Source: Ursus arctos (Eukaryota > Chordata > Mammalia > Carnivora > Ursidae). Taken from it: DNA of 64,000 bases. Below are positions 22,361-33,020 of the stretch, one piece after another (position 1 is the first letter of the stretch; every line of letters begins with the position of its first letter). A program made the translations under genes and the position numbers. The stretch is taken from NCBI RefSeq assembly GCF_023065955.2, contig NW_026623078.1, positions 9,434,199 through 9,498,198 of the forward strand, given 5' to 3'. The notes below the pieces were generated by a model. The model was not told the origin of the DNA. It ran no database searches and saw nothing but the letters and a program-made list of their open reading frames with translations.

Positions 22361-23050
22361 TAATTAATTTTTTTAACTTTCTTTTTATGTTTTTATTTAA
22401 ATTCCAGTTAGTTAACATACAGTGTAATATTAGTTTCAGGTGTACAACGTAGTGATTCAACACGTCCATACAACATCCAGTGCTCATCACAAGTGCACGT
22501 CCTTGTCACCTATTTAACCAATCCCCCACCAACCTCCCCTCTGGTAACCATCAGTTTGTTCTGTAGAGTTAAAAGTCTGTTTCTTAATTTGTCTCATCCT
22601 CTCTTTCTTTCCCTTTCCTCATTTGTTTTATATCTTAAATTTCACATGAGTGAAATCATATGGTATTTGTCTTTCTCTGACTGACTTATTTCATCTAGCA
22701 TAATACTCTCTAGTTCCATCCATGTCATTGACAATGGCAAAATTTCATTCTTTTTTGTGGCTTAGTAATATTCCATTGTATATATACATACCACATCTTC
22801 TTTATCCCTTCATCAGTCAATGGACACGGGTTATTGTAAATAATGTTGCTATAAATATCGTGGTGCCTGTATCCCTTCAAATTAGTATTTTTTATTCTTT
22901 GAGTAAAGACCTACTAGTGCATTGCTGGGTCACAGTGTAGTTCTGTTTTTAACTTTTTGAGCAGCTTCCATACTGTTTTCCAGATTGACTGCACCAGTTT
23001 GCATTCCCAGCAACAGTGCAAGAGGGTTTCCCTTTTCCACATCCTTGCCA
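22361..23050 (-). mobile_element. Younger carnivore L1 3' end nested in old L1
   Basis: Poly-T then 'ttccagttagttaacataca', 'ctctggtaaccatcagtttg', 'ctggtgcatt'-type 3' UTR and ORF2 end ('tccattgtatatatacatac', 'gttttccagattgactgcac'). The whole SINE+L1 block is bounded by exact 13-bp duplications tgtatgttgaact at 22141-22153 and 23051-23063, and old-L1 sequence continues on both sides. The insert is truncated at its 5' end to about 690 bp. Confidence 0.92.
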
Positions 23051-24766
23051 TGTATGTTGAACTATTTGAGGAATGACCAAGCTATTTTCCACAGAGGCTG
23101 CACCATATTACATTCCCCAGAAATGAACCCATTTTCAAATTCTCCATATCTTCATCAACTCATGCTATTTTCTTGTTTTTCTTAGTGTTGCCAACCTGGT
23201 AGGTGGGAAGTGGTATTTTATTGTGGTTTTGATTTACATTTCCATAGAGACTAATGATATTGAGCATCTTCCATGTGCTTATTGTTCATCTGTCAAATAT
23301 TTTCTTTAGAGAAATCTCCATCTTTTACATTTAAATAGAGCTCTTATGTTTAGATCTTTGATTCATTTTGAGTTAATATCTGTATATGGTATAAAGTGTA
23401 GGTTTAAGTTCATCCTTTTGTATGTGAATAGTCAGTTTTATCAGCACCATTTATTGAAAAGACTGTGCTTTCCCCCATTTAATGTGCTTAACATTCTTGT
23501 CAAAAATCAGTTGACCACATATGAAAGAGTTTATTTATGGGATCTCTATTATATTCCATTGGTCTATATGTCTCTCCTTATGCCAATATCATTATGTTTT
23601 AATTAATGTAGCTTTTATAGTATGCTTTGGAGACAGGAAGTGTGAGCACTGAAATATTTTTGTTCTTTTCAGATTGTTTGACAGTTCAGGACCCCATACA
23701 ATTCTCAGTAAATTGAGCATTGGCTATTTCATTCAGGTAAGAAAGAAATTTGATAGTGATTGTGTTGAATCTGTAAGTCATTTTGGATACTACTGACTTC
23801 TTAACAATATTAAGTCTTCCTATCCATGAACACAGGATGTCTTTCTTTTTATTTAGATCTTCTTTAATTCCCTTTGACAATGTTTTTTACTTTTAAACAT
23901 ACATGTCTTTTATCTCCTTGGCTCCTACATATTTAAATACCTTTTGGATGCCATTGTAAATGAAATCGCTATCTTATTATTTTTTTTTATTGTTCATCAT
24001 TGGTGTAGAGAAGCACAACTAATTTTTGCATTTGATCTTGTATCCTGGAATTTTGCTGAAGTCGTTTCTTAGCTTTGGTATCTTATGGATTTTTTGAGAT
24101 TTTCTATTCATAGAATCATATAATCTTTCAGTAAAGATGGTTTAACCACTTCTTTTCAATTTGGATACCTTTTATTTATTTTTCTTGTCTAATATATCTA
24201 GCTAGGAATTCTGGTACAATGTTGAATAGATGTTGTGAATGTAGACATTATCATCTTATTTCTTAAGAGGAAAACTCTAACCTTTCATAATTGAGTACAA
24301 TATTAGCTATGATTTTTTCACATATGGCTTTTTATCATACTCAGGGTGTTTCATTCTAATCCTAGTTTGTTGATTTCTTTTATCATGAAGTGGTATTGGC
24401 TTTTGTCACGTGCCTTTTATGCACCAATTAAGATCATTTGATTTTTTATTAACATGTTGCATTACATTGATTGATATTTTTATGTTGAACCATGGACAAT
24501 TAGTTATGGCAAATTATCATTTCAATCTTGGATTAAAGAGCAAATTGTTGTTGGATTCCATTTGATATTCTTCAGTTGTGAATTTTTGCATCTTTGTTCA
24601 TAAAGGATATTGGTCTAAAATTTTCTTTCTTTATGAGGTCTTTGGCTTTGGTTTCAGAACAATAATTGGTCTCATTGAATGAGTTAGATAGACAGTGTTC
24701 ACTCCTCTTCAATTTTTTGGAATAGTTTGAGGGAGATTGGTGTTAGTTCTTTAAATGGTAGGTATA

Positions 24767-24926
24767 GGCATGCCTGGGTGGCTTGGTCAGTTAAGTGGCT
24801 GACTCTTGGCTTTGGCTCAGGTCATGATCTCAGGGTCCTGGGATCAAGCCCTCCATTGGTGGGGAGTCTGCTTGGGGATTCTCTCCCTTCCTCCCCCTCT
24901 GCCCTACCCTCTGCTCTCTCTCTCTA

Positions 24927-24957
<31 letters not shown>

Positions 24958-24979
24958 AAATCTTTAAAAAAATAATAAT
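24767..24979 (+). repeat. SINEC, full length
   Basis: Head 'catgcctgggtggcttggtc', older body form (gactcttggctttggctcag), CT stretch and a long (AAAT)n tail. Short duplication ggtata at about 24761 and 24985, and old L1 resumes at 'ttggtataattcgctggtga'. Confidence 0.92.
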
Positions 24980-25154
24980 TGTTTGGTATAATTCGCTGGT
25001 GAATTAATCTGTTCCAGGACTTCTCTTTGTCTGGAAGTTTTTGGCTACTGATTCAATACTATTAGTATTTTAGTTGTATTGCAATTTTCTATTTCTTCTT
25101 GAATCAGTTCATGTAATTTGTATGTTTCAATACATTTTTCCATTCTTCTTGGTT

Positions 25155-25491
25155 ATCTAATTTGTCTTTCTTGAGCTTTTTGAGCATCTTTAAGACAATT
25201 GTTTTTAAGTCTTTGTGTAGGAAGCCTGGCATCTGGACTTCACCATGGATAGTTTCTGTTGATTTATGTTGATCTTTAAGTGGGCCATACTTCTGTTTCT
25301 TTGTTTACCTTATGAGTATGTTGTTGTTGTTGAAAACTAGACATTTGACTCTTATTGTGTTGTAATTCTGGGAATCAGATTCTTCCCTTTTCCCAAGATT
25401 TGTTTTCTTCTTTTACTTTCTTTCTCCTCTTTCTCTTCTTCTTTCTCTTCTTTCTTCTTTCTTCTTTTTCTCTTTCTCTCTTTCTCTCTCC

Positions 25492-25523
<32 letters not shown>

Positions 25524-26080
25524 TCTCTTTCTTTCTTTCTTCTTTCTCTCTTTCTTTCGATTTAGCAAAGGAAATTGGTCTAGCAAAGGAAAATTTAGCA
25601 AAGGAAATTCTTTCTTCTTTTTCTCTCTTTCTCTCTTTCTCTTTCTTTCTTTCTTTCTTTCTGATTTAGCAAAGGAAATTGAAGCAAACATTATATCTAC
25701 TTTTGCTATTTTTAATTATCAACAAGGAAATGTCATGGTGTGTTTTCTGCAGTGGAGTCTTCAGTTTCCTGGGTAGCAGACTTAGCATTTAAATATCCTG
25801 TCACCAGTAGTTCCATGAGTGTGGGTAGCTATGGCAGTTTTTTGGACTGTAGATTTGGCAGTGCATTTGTATTCAAGAGCTCTCGATGTCCCCCATTCTG
25901 GGTCACAGAAGAGTGTCAGTTTTCTGAGTGTCTGGAAATCTTATGAGATAGAGATAGCCAGAGTGAAGCTTACTCCTTCAACCTTTCTAATGGTCTCAGT
26001 AACCACCTCATTTACTGTATTAAATTCCTTCCCCCTAACCTCCTATGGGATCTGTTCCCTGAAATGGTTGTGTGATTGGT
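25155..26080 (-). repeat. LINE-like remnant, probable L1 internal/5' portion
   Basis: Follows the L1 above in the same orientation. Phrases such as 'aagtctttgtgtaggaagcc', 'tctgttgatttatgttgatc', 'tgttgaaaactagacatttg' and 'gggaatcagattcttccctt' are common in mammalian L1-derived repeats, but the precise family is not known to me. It is split by the CT-rich microsatellite. The 25740-26097 open frames fall inside it. Confidence 0.5.
25400..25662. repeat. CT-rich microsatellite with embedded 18-bp units
   Basis: (TTTC)n and TCTCTT runs interrupted at 25559-25609 by copies of the unit gatttagcaaaggaaatt, which also forms the right border at 25663-25680. Open frames across it (plus 25355-25669, minus 25413-25691) are low-complexity translations and not genes. 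Confidence 0.92.
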
Positions 26081-26307
26081 GTATATATGACAAATGAAAC
26101 AAATAGATGTTATAATCTCTAGAAACAGCACAGAGAAAGAAGTGATTCATGCTATTGAAATAATTCTATTTGAATTATTAACCACACTTTTGAGTGCATC
26201 AGATAAATTACTAATGTTGGGCTCTGTTTTTGGAGATTTTGTTTCCAGATAGTGGTGGCATGGATATTTCCTTTATGAACTAGCTTGGTTAGAAACTCGG
26301 CCCAATA

Positions 26308-26498
26308 GGGGGCGCCTGGGTGGCGCAGTCATTAAGCGTCTGCCTTCGGCTCAGGGCGTGATCCCAGCGTTCTGGGATCGGGTTCCTCCGCTGGGAGCCT
26401 GCTTCTTCCTCTCCCACTCCCCCTGCTTGTGCTTCCTCTCTCGCTGGCTGTCTCTCTGTCAAATAAATAAAACCTTAATAAAAAAAAAAAAAAAAGAA
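26308..26498 (+). repeat. SINEC, young subtype, full length
   Basis: Head 'gggggcgcctgggtggcgca', body with 'ggcgtgatcccagcgttctg', tail of A residues. Exact 17-bp target duplications agaaactcggcccaata at 26291-26307 and 26499-26515. Confidence 0.96.
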
Positions 26499-26515
26499 AG
26501 AAACTCGGCCCAATA

Positions 26516-27220
26516 AGAGAACTTTGCCCTAGATATTGGCAAATTATTTCCATGAACCATCTTTTTATTAGAATAAATTTTGACTTAACAGGAGTAGAGG
26601 AACGACTCCCTTGAAGTTACATTAATTCCCCAAAAGAGTTAAGTTATCTATGTTTATCTATGCCAAGAAAGCACAGGACTATACATAGATGTCTCCTGAA
26701 ATTGCATCTCTTCAGTCCTTAGCACTGTGTCTGGCCACATTTACTGACCAGTAATTGTTAACAAATTTTACTACTATTTCTGTTTGTATTTTCATAAATC
26801 AGTGCAAAGAGTCCCTACTTCTCATATTCAGAAGTGACTTGTGTTTTTCACTAATTTACAAATTGGGAAAGAATAATGTAGGCTAATAATGCTCAGTATA
26901 ATTTCTTTCTAATTTGGTATTGCAAAGCTCACAATTTCTGCCCAAAGGGCTTGGAGTAGAATCTGTATATTATGAGCTATTGTATGTTACTCTGGTGACA
27001 TAATTAAGTAGAATGGTTGAGCATAATTTTATGAATTTACTGTTTGTTGTTATTTAATGCAGGTTATGTTATATTCCACCCCCAATGTCTTGTCCAATGT
27101 GTATCTGTAGGGGTGGTGTTGGTGCTGAATTGAGTATTACTATGATCCTAGGAATCATTTATCATTTTTGTTATACAGAGATTGTTTTGTTATAGTGACA
27201 TTTTATCCAAATTCATTATC
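26516..27220. other. Unique sequence, no gene seen
   Basis: No element or coding signal recognised. Confidence 0.45.
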
Positions 27221-27224
27221 CATA

Positions 27225-27425
27225 TTCATTTTGATAGCCTTATATTTTGCAGTTTTTTTTCCTCATTTAATCCTCATGGCAACTCTGTAATTTAGTTAAA
27301 TCAGTTGTCATTATTATCTCCATTTTACCAATGAAGATAGTAAAAATTATAAGATGAAGCAATTTACACAATATCACACAATTCAATATGATAGAGTTAG
27401 ACCCTGACCTTCACCTCTTTATTCC
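27225..27425 (-). repeat. MIR SINE, diverged
   Basis: Reverse-strand MIR order: 'tcatttaatcctcatggcaa', 'attatctccattttaccaat', 'gaagcaatttacacaatatc'. Old copy. Confidence 0.75.
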
Positions 27426-27543
27426 TTGCCTAACGCTTTCTGTTATAATTATAATTCCTCCTTGGAGTACCTGACCTGATAAGTTATTGGTCTCCCCTCC
27501 CACTCATGAAGAGAAAAGGCAAGGATGTGAAACTGAATAGGTG

Positions 27544-27738
27544 AGGGTGCCTGGATGGCTCAGTAGGTTAAGCATTGGCCTTCAGCTTGGGTCATGATCT
27601 TGGGGTCCTGGGATCGAGCCCCACATCAGGCTCTCTGCTCAATGGGGAGCCTGCTTCTCCCTCTTCCTCTGCCGGCCACTCCCCTACTTATGCTCTTTCT
27701 CTCTGTTAAATAAATAAATAAAATCTTTAAAAAAAAAA
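27544..27738 (+). repeat. SINEC, full length
   Basis: Head 'agggtgcctggatggctcag', body, CT stretch and A-tail. Imperfect target duplications gaaactgaatagg (27529-27541) and gaaactgactaga (27740-27752). Confidence 0.93.
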
Positions 27739-27949
27739 AGAAACTGACTAGATGATACTGTATACCAATGTTTTTCCTGCCTTTCACTTCAGAGGCATAG
27801 AGCACCCAGGTATCAGTGTGTTAAGTGTGGTGGGAGAGGGGCTAGAAAGAAAGAAGAGAGTGATAAAAGAAGAAACTGAGTAGAACAAAAAGTGTTGGTG
27901 CCTATAAAATGTTGCTATGGTTGATGTCAGAAAAATTACTGTCTGTGTT

Positions 27950-28712
27950 CCCTTCTGGGATTTTTATGGTTTCAAGTCACATTTAGGTCTTTAATCCATT
28001 TGGAATTTATTTTTGTATATGGTGTTAGAAAGTGGTCCAGCTTCATTCTTTTGCATGTAGCTATCCAGTTGTCTCAGCACCATTTATTGAAGAGACTGTC
28101 CTCTCCCCATTGTATACTCAATGGCTAATGTGTGTGTGCGTGTATAAAATATTATAATTATATATAATGTATATATTATATATTTATTATATAAATTATA
28201 TATTACATTATATATTTATAATGTATATTATATGTAATGTATTATATTATATATAAGTAAATATCATGAAACCATTAAAAAGGATGAGATCATGCTATTT
28301 GTGGCAACATGGATAAACCTAGAGGGTATTATACTAATTGAAATAAATGGGACTGAAAAAGACAAATACCGTATGATTTCACTCATTTCTGGAATCTAAA
28401 ACAATAAATGATGAAAACAAACAAAAAGCAGAATCAGACCCATAAACACAGAGAACAAACTGGTGATTGTAAGAGGGTGGGGGAAGGGCAGGAAAGATGA
28501 AGAGGAGTGGGAGATACAGGCTTCCAGTTATGGAATGAATAAGTCACAGGAGTAAAAAGCACATTTTAGGAAATATAGTCAGTGTCATAGTAATAGTGTT
28601 GTATGGTGGCAGGTGAGCATAGCACAAGGTATAAGAAGCTGAATCACTGTGTTGTACACCTGAATCTAATGTAACATTGTGTTTCAACTATAAATAAAAT
28701 TTTTTATTTTTT
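27950..28712 (+). mobile_element. L1 3' end with 5' inversion
   Basis: 27950-28127 is L1 ORF2 in reverse orientation ('tcacatttaggtctttaatc', 'gttagaaagtggtccagctt', 'gcaccatttattgaagagac'). 28258-28712 is the downstream L1 ORF2 end and 3' UTR in forward orientation ('aaaccattaaaaaggatgag', 'aactagagggtattat'-type, 'actggtgattgtaagagggt') ending in an A/T-rich tail. An inverted upstream part followed by a forward 3' end is the hallmark of twin-primed L1 insertion. An AT-rich tract lies at the junction. Target duplications were not identified. Confidence 0.82.
28128..28257. repeat. AT-rich tract at L1 inversion junction
   Basis: TG/CG-containing start ('tgtgtgtgcgtgtataaa') followed by TATA/ATTATA repetition with many self-complementary stretches. 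Confidence 0.85.
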
Positions 28713-28729
28713 TATTTAAAAGTGATAGG

Positions 28730-28917
28730 TCTTGGGTGCTTGGGTGGCTCAGCCGGCTAAGCGACTGCCTTCAGCTCAGGTCATGATCCCAAGGTCCTGG
28801 GACCAAGTCCCACTTTGGGCTCTCTGCTCAGCAGGGAGTCTGCTTCTACTTGCTCTCCCTCTGTGTTCTTCCTCTCTCTCTCTCTCAAATAAATAAAGAA
28901 AATCTTAAAAAAAAAAA
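28730..28917 (+). repeat. SINEC, full length
   Basis: Head 'cttgggtgcttgggtggctc', body, CT stretch, AAATAAAT tail. Exact target duplications aaaagtgatagg at 28718-28729 and about 28915-28926. It landed in the A-tail of the twin-primed L1. Confidence 0.94.
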
Positions 28918-28926
28918 AGTGATAGG

Positions 28927-29011
28927 GCCTGAAGAATTTCTTCAACTATATCTGAGTATACTTTAAGTGACAGAGAAAGGAAGAAAAAGTTTATGTGAAA
29001 CATTATCTTTT

Positions 29012-29048
<37 letters not shown>

Positions 29049-30750
29049 TTATACTTAAATAAATAAATACTTACAAGGTTTGAGGTAATTTTAAGCTGAG
29101 GACTTTCCTTCTAAAATAACTTTGTGAAAATTAGAGAAAAAAACTCTCACAGCTAAAATTAACATAGAGTTGATGTCCCAGTTTCCAATATTTATTCAAT
29201 ATGAAGGCATTAAATATATCAAGCCATAAAATGAAGTCTTTTCTCAGCACACCCATGGTGTAATCTGAACTTTTAAATATGCCTCCTTACCTGCTTGTTT
29301 CTCTTTGGTTTATACACAACCTTTTTCTTTAGGTATCATAAGTGTTTGGCTCAATCAATGAAGTTCAACAAATGCTTATTGAAATTATACCATTACTCAA
29401 AAAAAAAAAAAAAGGAAAAGGTCTGTAGAGTAAAAAAGACCATCTTAGACTAAGTATTTGTCAACCTTTTACATATATATCTTTTAGTATACAGATACAT
29501 GTATATAAATACGTGGCATATATGTTATATGTGATATATATTATTCCTTTTACTTTTCAGTTTTTAAATTTTATATTTAAAATTCACCAGAAAAGTTATT
29601 TTGTTTATGTTCTCACTGGTGTTACTTGTATGGTATATATATATATATGCTTTTCTATTATGATTTCTTGCTTTTTTCAGTCATTTCTTACTTTATTCAG
29701 GTCTTCCAGATCTATTATTTCCCTCTTTGTTGTACATATCTCACTGAATACCTTCATATTCTTGTGCATATTTTCAGTTCTACATTATAAGTGGAGGTAT
29801 TTGAGTTGAGATACTGGTTTGAGATAAGAGCAAGTTTATAGCCCCTCAGGCAGGATTTTAAAGAATGACATGAATTCAAGAGTTTACCCTGGTCTACGGA
29901 CTACTCCAAGTAGAATTAAGCAGACCATGGCCACTGATTGAGGATCACTCAGGGCACAAAATGCTCTATTTCCAAAAGGGAGATGAGAAGACCAGAAAAG
30001 CCATGTGTTCAGGCTTGCTTGGTCTATATTTAGAAAAATCTATACAAGGAGAGCACATTAAAATGGGGGTAGGCTGTGTAATACCAATAACTGAAATCAC
30101 TAGATGCATATATCCCTGCCCTGCCCCCCAGGTGTCTGTCTGGGGACCTGCTGTGTCAGCACACCCTCTCCTCCAGACAATGCTGAAAACACACTGACAC
30201 ACATTTCGTACAATTTTCTTTTCTGTTTATTTTCTTTCTTGTGTATGTGCCCATGCTATTATCCTTCAACAGAAAAGCAGAATGTCATAAGACCTGTCTT
30301 TCTTAGACATCTTTAAATCCTGCCTCCCTGAGATTAACCATGTTTATGAATCATAAATTGATTCATAAAATCATAAACATAGACATGATTTTATCTCCCA
30401 GTAGATTTATATTCAACCTATGAAATTGGTCTGCCCAAAAACTTGTTTCCATACTTTTATTAATTTTGGCTAAATGGTTGCAAGTCCAAAGGCAGTGAGA
30501 GATTAGCTCCCTCATACATAGAGTGGAAATAAATCACAAAAGCACTTGGCAATCCTCCATTATCTATTCAACCAGACTGCCCTTGTTGTGTTGACAAACA
30601 AAGGTAGCTCTTGCATATGCATTTGCTTTTACAAAAGAGTATTTTTAAAAACTAATTTGAAAATTCTAATGATTCTTTTCATAGCTTATTTATGCTTTAT
30701 TCCACAGGTTAGGAAATTGTAAATAAATTTTGAAAATGCTTTGGTGATTG
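28927..30750. other. Mostly unique sequence with AT microsatellites
   Basis: Contains an (AT)n run at 29014-29047, a poly-A run at 29399-29414 and a short (AT)n at 29635-29650. A 78-codon frame at 29961-30197 has an equally long antisense partner at 29966-30202 and no recognisable motif. No gene identified. Confidence 0.5.
29014..29047. repeat. (AT)n microsatellite
   Basis: Uninterrupted TA dinucleotides for about 34 bases. Confidence 0.95.
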
Positions 30751-30766
30751 AAAATGCATTACTGAG

Positions 30767-30955
30767 GGGCGCCTGGGTGGCACAGCGGTTAAGAGCTTGC
30801 CTTCGGCTCAGGGCGTGATCCCGGCGTTATGGGATCGAGCCCCACATCAGGCTCCTCCGCTATGAGCCTGCTTCTTCCTCTCCCACTCCCCCTGCTTGTG
30901 TTCCCTCTCTCGCTGGCTGTCTCTCTGTCGAATAAATAAATAAAATCTTTAAAAA
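30767..30955 (+). repeat. SINEC, young subtype, full length
   Basis: Near-perfect copy of the subtype: 'gcgcctgggtggcacagcgg', 'gatcccggcgttatgggatc', 'caggctcctccgctatgagc', CT stretch, A-tail. Exact 16-bp target duplications aaaatgcattactgag at 30751-30766 and 30956-30971. It retains CpG dinucleotides, a sign of recent insertion. Confidence 0.97.
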
Positions 30956-30971
30956 AAAATGCATTACTGAG

Positions 30972-31429
30972 AGAACACTAATTAGTAGAATTGCTATAGA
31001 TTGTTTTTCCAAAGTGAGCACTTGACAACTGCCTGTTATCTGTACTCTATCAGCTGGCTTCTGAGAATATAGTGTACTATATGGAGTCACAGTTCAGGTA
31101 CTGCAGTGAAATTACATAAAACTGGATAACCAAAAGCTATCATTTTGGTTCTAAGACTGATTGACTATAATGCAGAGATTGAGATTTTGAAGCGAGATAA
31201 AATAGATTTCTACAGAGAACTTTCCAGTCCAACCCCTCCCCATACACACAACTCATATCACATATTTCTTATAAAACCTCTTGTCTTTTGAATATAACAT
31301 GTTAGAGGTCTAGGCTTTGAAAATACAGAAATTAATGAACAAAGTCTTTATAAGAGCAGATAAGAAGACAGAAAAAAACAAGGAATCACATGTAGTATAA
31401 TTTCATGTCCAAGAGGCTCTGAAAAAACT
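30972..31429. other. Unique sequence, no gene seen
   Basis: No element or coding signal recognised. Confidence 0.4.
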
Positions 31430-33020
31430 GAAGTTACAAAGGACTGGAGGATGACCATCATGGTGTGGTGGTAGCTATAGTTTGAGAGCGATTAGAGCAG
31501 AACTCTGAAGAAGTGGTTGGTCAGGAGAGACTCAGATGTGTGTGGGTGTGATTCATGTGGGTATCTGGAGAAAAGGATTTCCTAGACATCACAAATGCGA
31601 AGGACCTAAGGCAAATATGAGTTTGGTGTGCTTGACATGCAGGAAGGAAACCAATTTAGCTGCAGTGACAGTGAAAGAGCAGTGGGGAGACAGAGCTTAA
31701 TCCTGAAAGGGCTTCCTGGCCACAGAAAGATGTTTGAATTGTATTGTAAATGTGGTAGGATAGTGTTAAAGATTTCAAAAAAGGGAAAGTAATTTCCTGA
31801 TTTACTTCAAAAGATAAATTTGACAAGATAGCAACTTATCAGTGTGAAATTTTTCCTAATTTTAAAGAGTAGCTCTGTGCTCTGTGCAGAACAGAGAGTG
31901 GGGAATATGCAGGGATGCTGTCAGAGATTGGGTGGCAAGCAATTTGGGTAACAGAACAATAAATAGTTGTCTATTTAGTAGGGGACATGGATGTAGTAAG
32001 AAGTGGTCAAATTTGGGGTATATTCCGAGGGTAGGACTTAGCAACCCTAAACTTTATAGGGTGTGATAAATTAGAACTACCAAATACCTTTTATCTATTT
32101 TTGAGAAGCTTGATGACTAGTAGTGACATTTACCAAAATAAGGAAGATGAGAAGAGTGGCTTGGGGGTGGATAGGGACACGGGAAAAGAAAAAGGAGTGT
32201 GAAAGCAGGGTATTTATTTATTTATTTTTTATTTATTTATTTATTTATTTATAAGAGTGAGAGAGTTGGATGGAGGGGCAGGGGGAGAGAAACTCAAGCA
32301 GACTCCCCACTGAGCACAGAGCCCATTGGGGGGCTCTATCCCACAACCTACGAGATCATGACCTGAGCCAAAATCATGAGTCTGATACCTAATCAACTGA
32401 GCCACCCAGGTGCCCCAGCAAGGTTCTAATTTCATTGGATCAGGATTGGGTCATTTCTTAGATTTCCAAGTGGATACTGTGAATAGATAATTAAATTATA
32501 CTGTTCTGATGTCCTGGTGAGAAGTTCAATTAAAGAACTTGGGCACTGTTGTATCATACCTATATTAGTATATACATGACCTTAGAAGCTATAGAAATGG
32601 ATAAATTTATGTAAAGATTGGACGTAGATTTCAAAAAAGAGTTCTGAAAATCCAGTTATGGAACGCTGTGTATGTCAATATTTAAAGGTTAGAAATGGGA
32701 AGATCCAGCAAAGAAGATGAAAAACAAAAACAGTAAGGTAAGAAAGAAAAACATAAGATTGCAATGTTTTGGAGGGCAAGTATAAAAAGTGTTCAGAGAA
32801 TGCAGAGTGGTCAAGTGGTCACTGCTTCTGAGAGGTTGTTAATTTAGCACTAAAAATTGGCATCAGTTTTGACTATGTGAGACCACTGAAAAGTTTGGCA
32901 GATACTGTTTCAGTGAAGAACTGGTGACAGTAGTCTGACTGAAATGAGCTCAAGAAAGAATAGGAATTTTTGCAGTGGTTATGAGGTAAAAGACACAATA
33001 GACCTTTTCTCTTTACATTA
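31430..33020. repeat. Old interspersed repeat, family not assigned
   Basis: Phrases spread over about 1.5 kb ('gcaggaaggaaaccaattta', 'agagcagtggggagacagag', 'gtcaagtggtcactgcttct', 'gaagaactggtgacagtagt') recall a widespread mammalian repeat, in the order I remember, but I cannot name the family. A SINE splits it at 32211-32416. Similar wording occurs at 12950-13350. Confidence 0.35.
32211..32416 (-). repeat. SINEC, full length
   Basis: Long (TTTA)n reverse tail at the left, GA-rich tract, body and head ending 'gagccacccaggtgcccc'. Imperfect 8-bp duplications agcagggt and agcaaggt. Confidence 0.92.

Larger units (their letters stand above)
21600..25155 (-). mobile_element. Old L1 (L1M-type), 3' half, minus strand
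   Basis: Read on the + strand this is the reverse of an old L1 from its 3' UTR inward: 'aagtgtacaattcaatggca', 'tattactctattgtatgtat', 'atatacctagaagtagaaat', then after a nested insertion 'aggaatgaccaagctatttt', 'ttgagttaatatctgtatat', 'aatattaagtcttcctatcc', 'atgttgaatagatgttgtga' and 'ttttttggaatagtttgagg'. It covers the 3' UTR and much of ORF2 (C-terminal region and RT). It is interrupted by a younger L1 plus SINE (22154-23050) and a SINE (24767-24979). Frames are thoroughly broken. Confidence 0.88.

Noticed and set aside
23346..23606. 86-codon plus-strand frame
   Set aside because: Antisense reading of the old L1 ORF2.
25355..25691. Serine/phenylalanine- and lysine/glutamate-rich frames
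   Set aside because: Pure translations of the CT/GA microsatellite.
29961..30202. Complementary 78-codon frames on both strands
   Set aside because: No motif, no repeat or gene context; mutual antisense frames of equal length suggest chance lack of stops.
30767..30830. tRNA-like heads of SINEs as tRNA genes
   Set aside because: They are tRNA-Lys-derived SINE promoters: no intact cloverleaf, and followed by the SINE body and A-tail.
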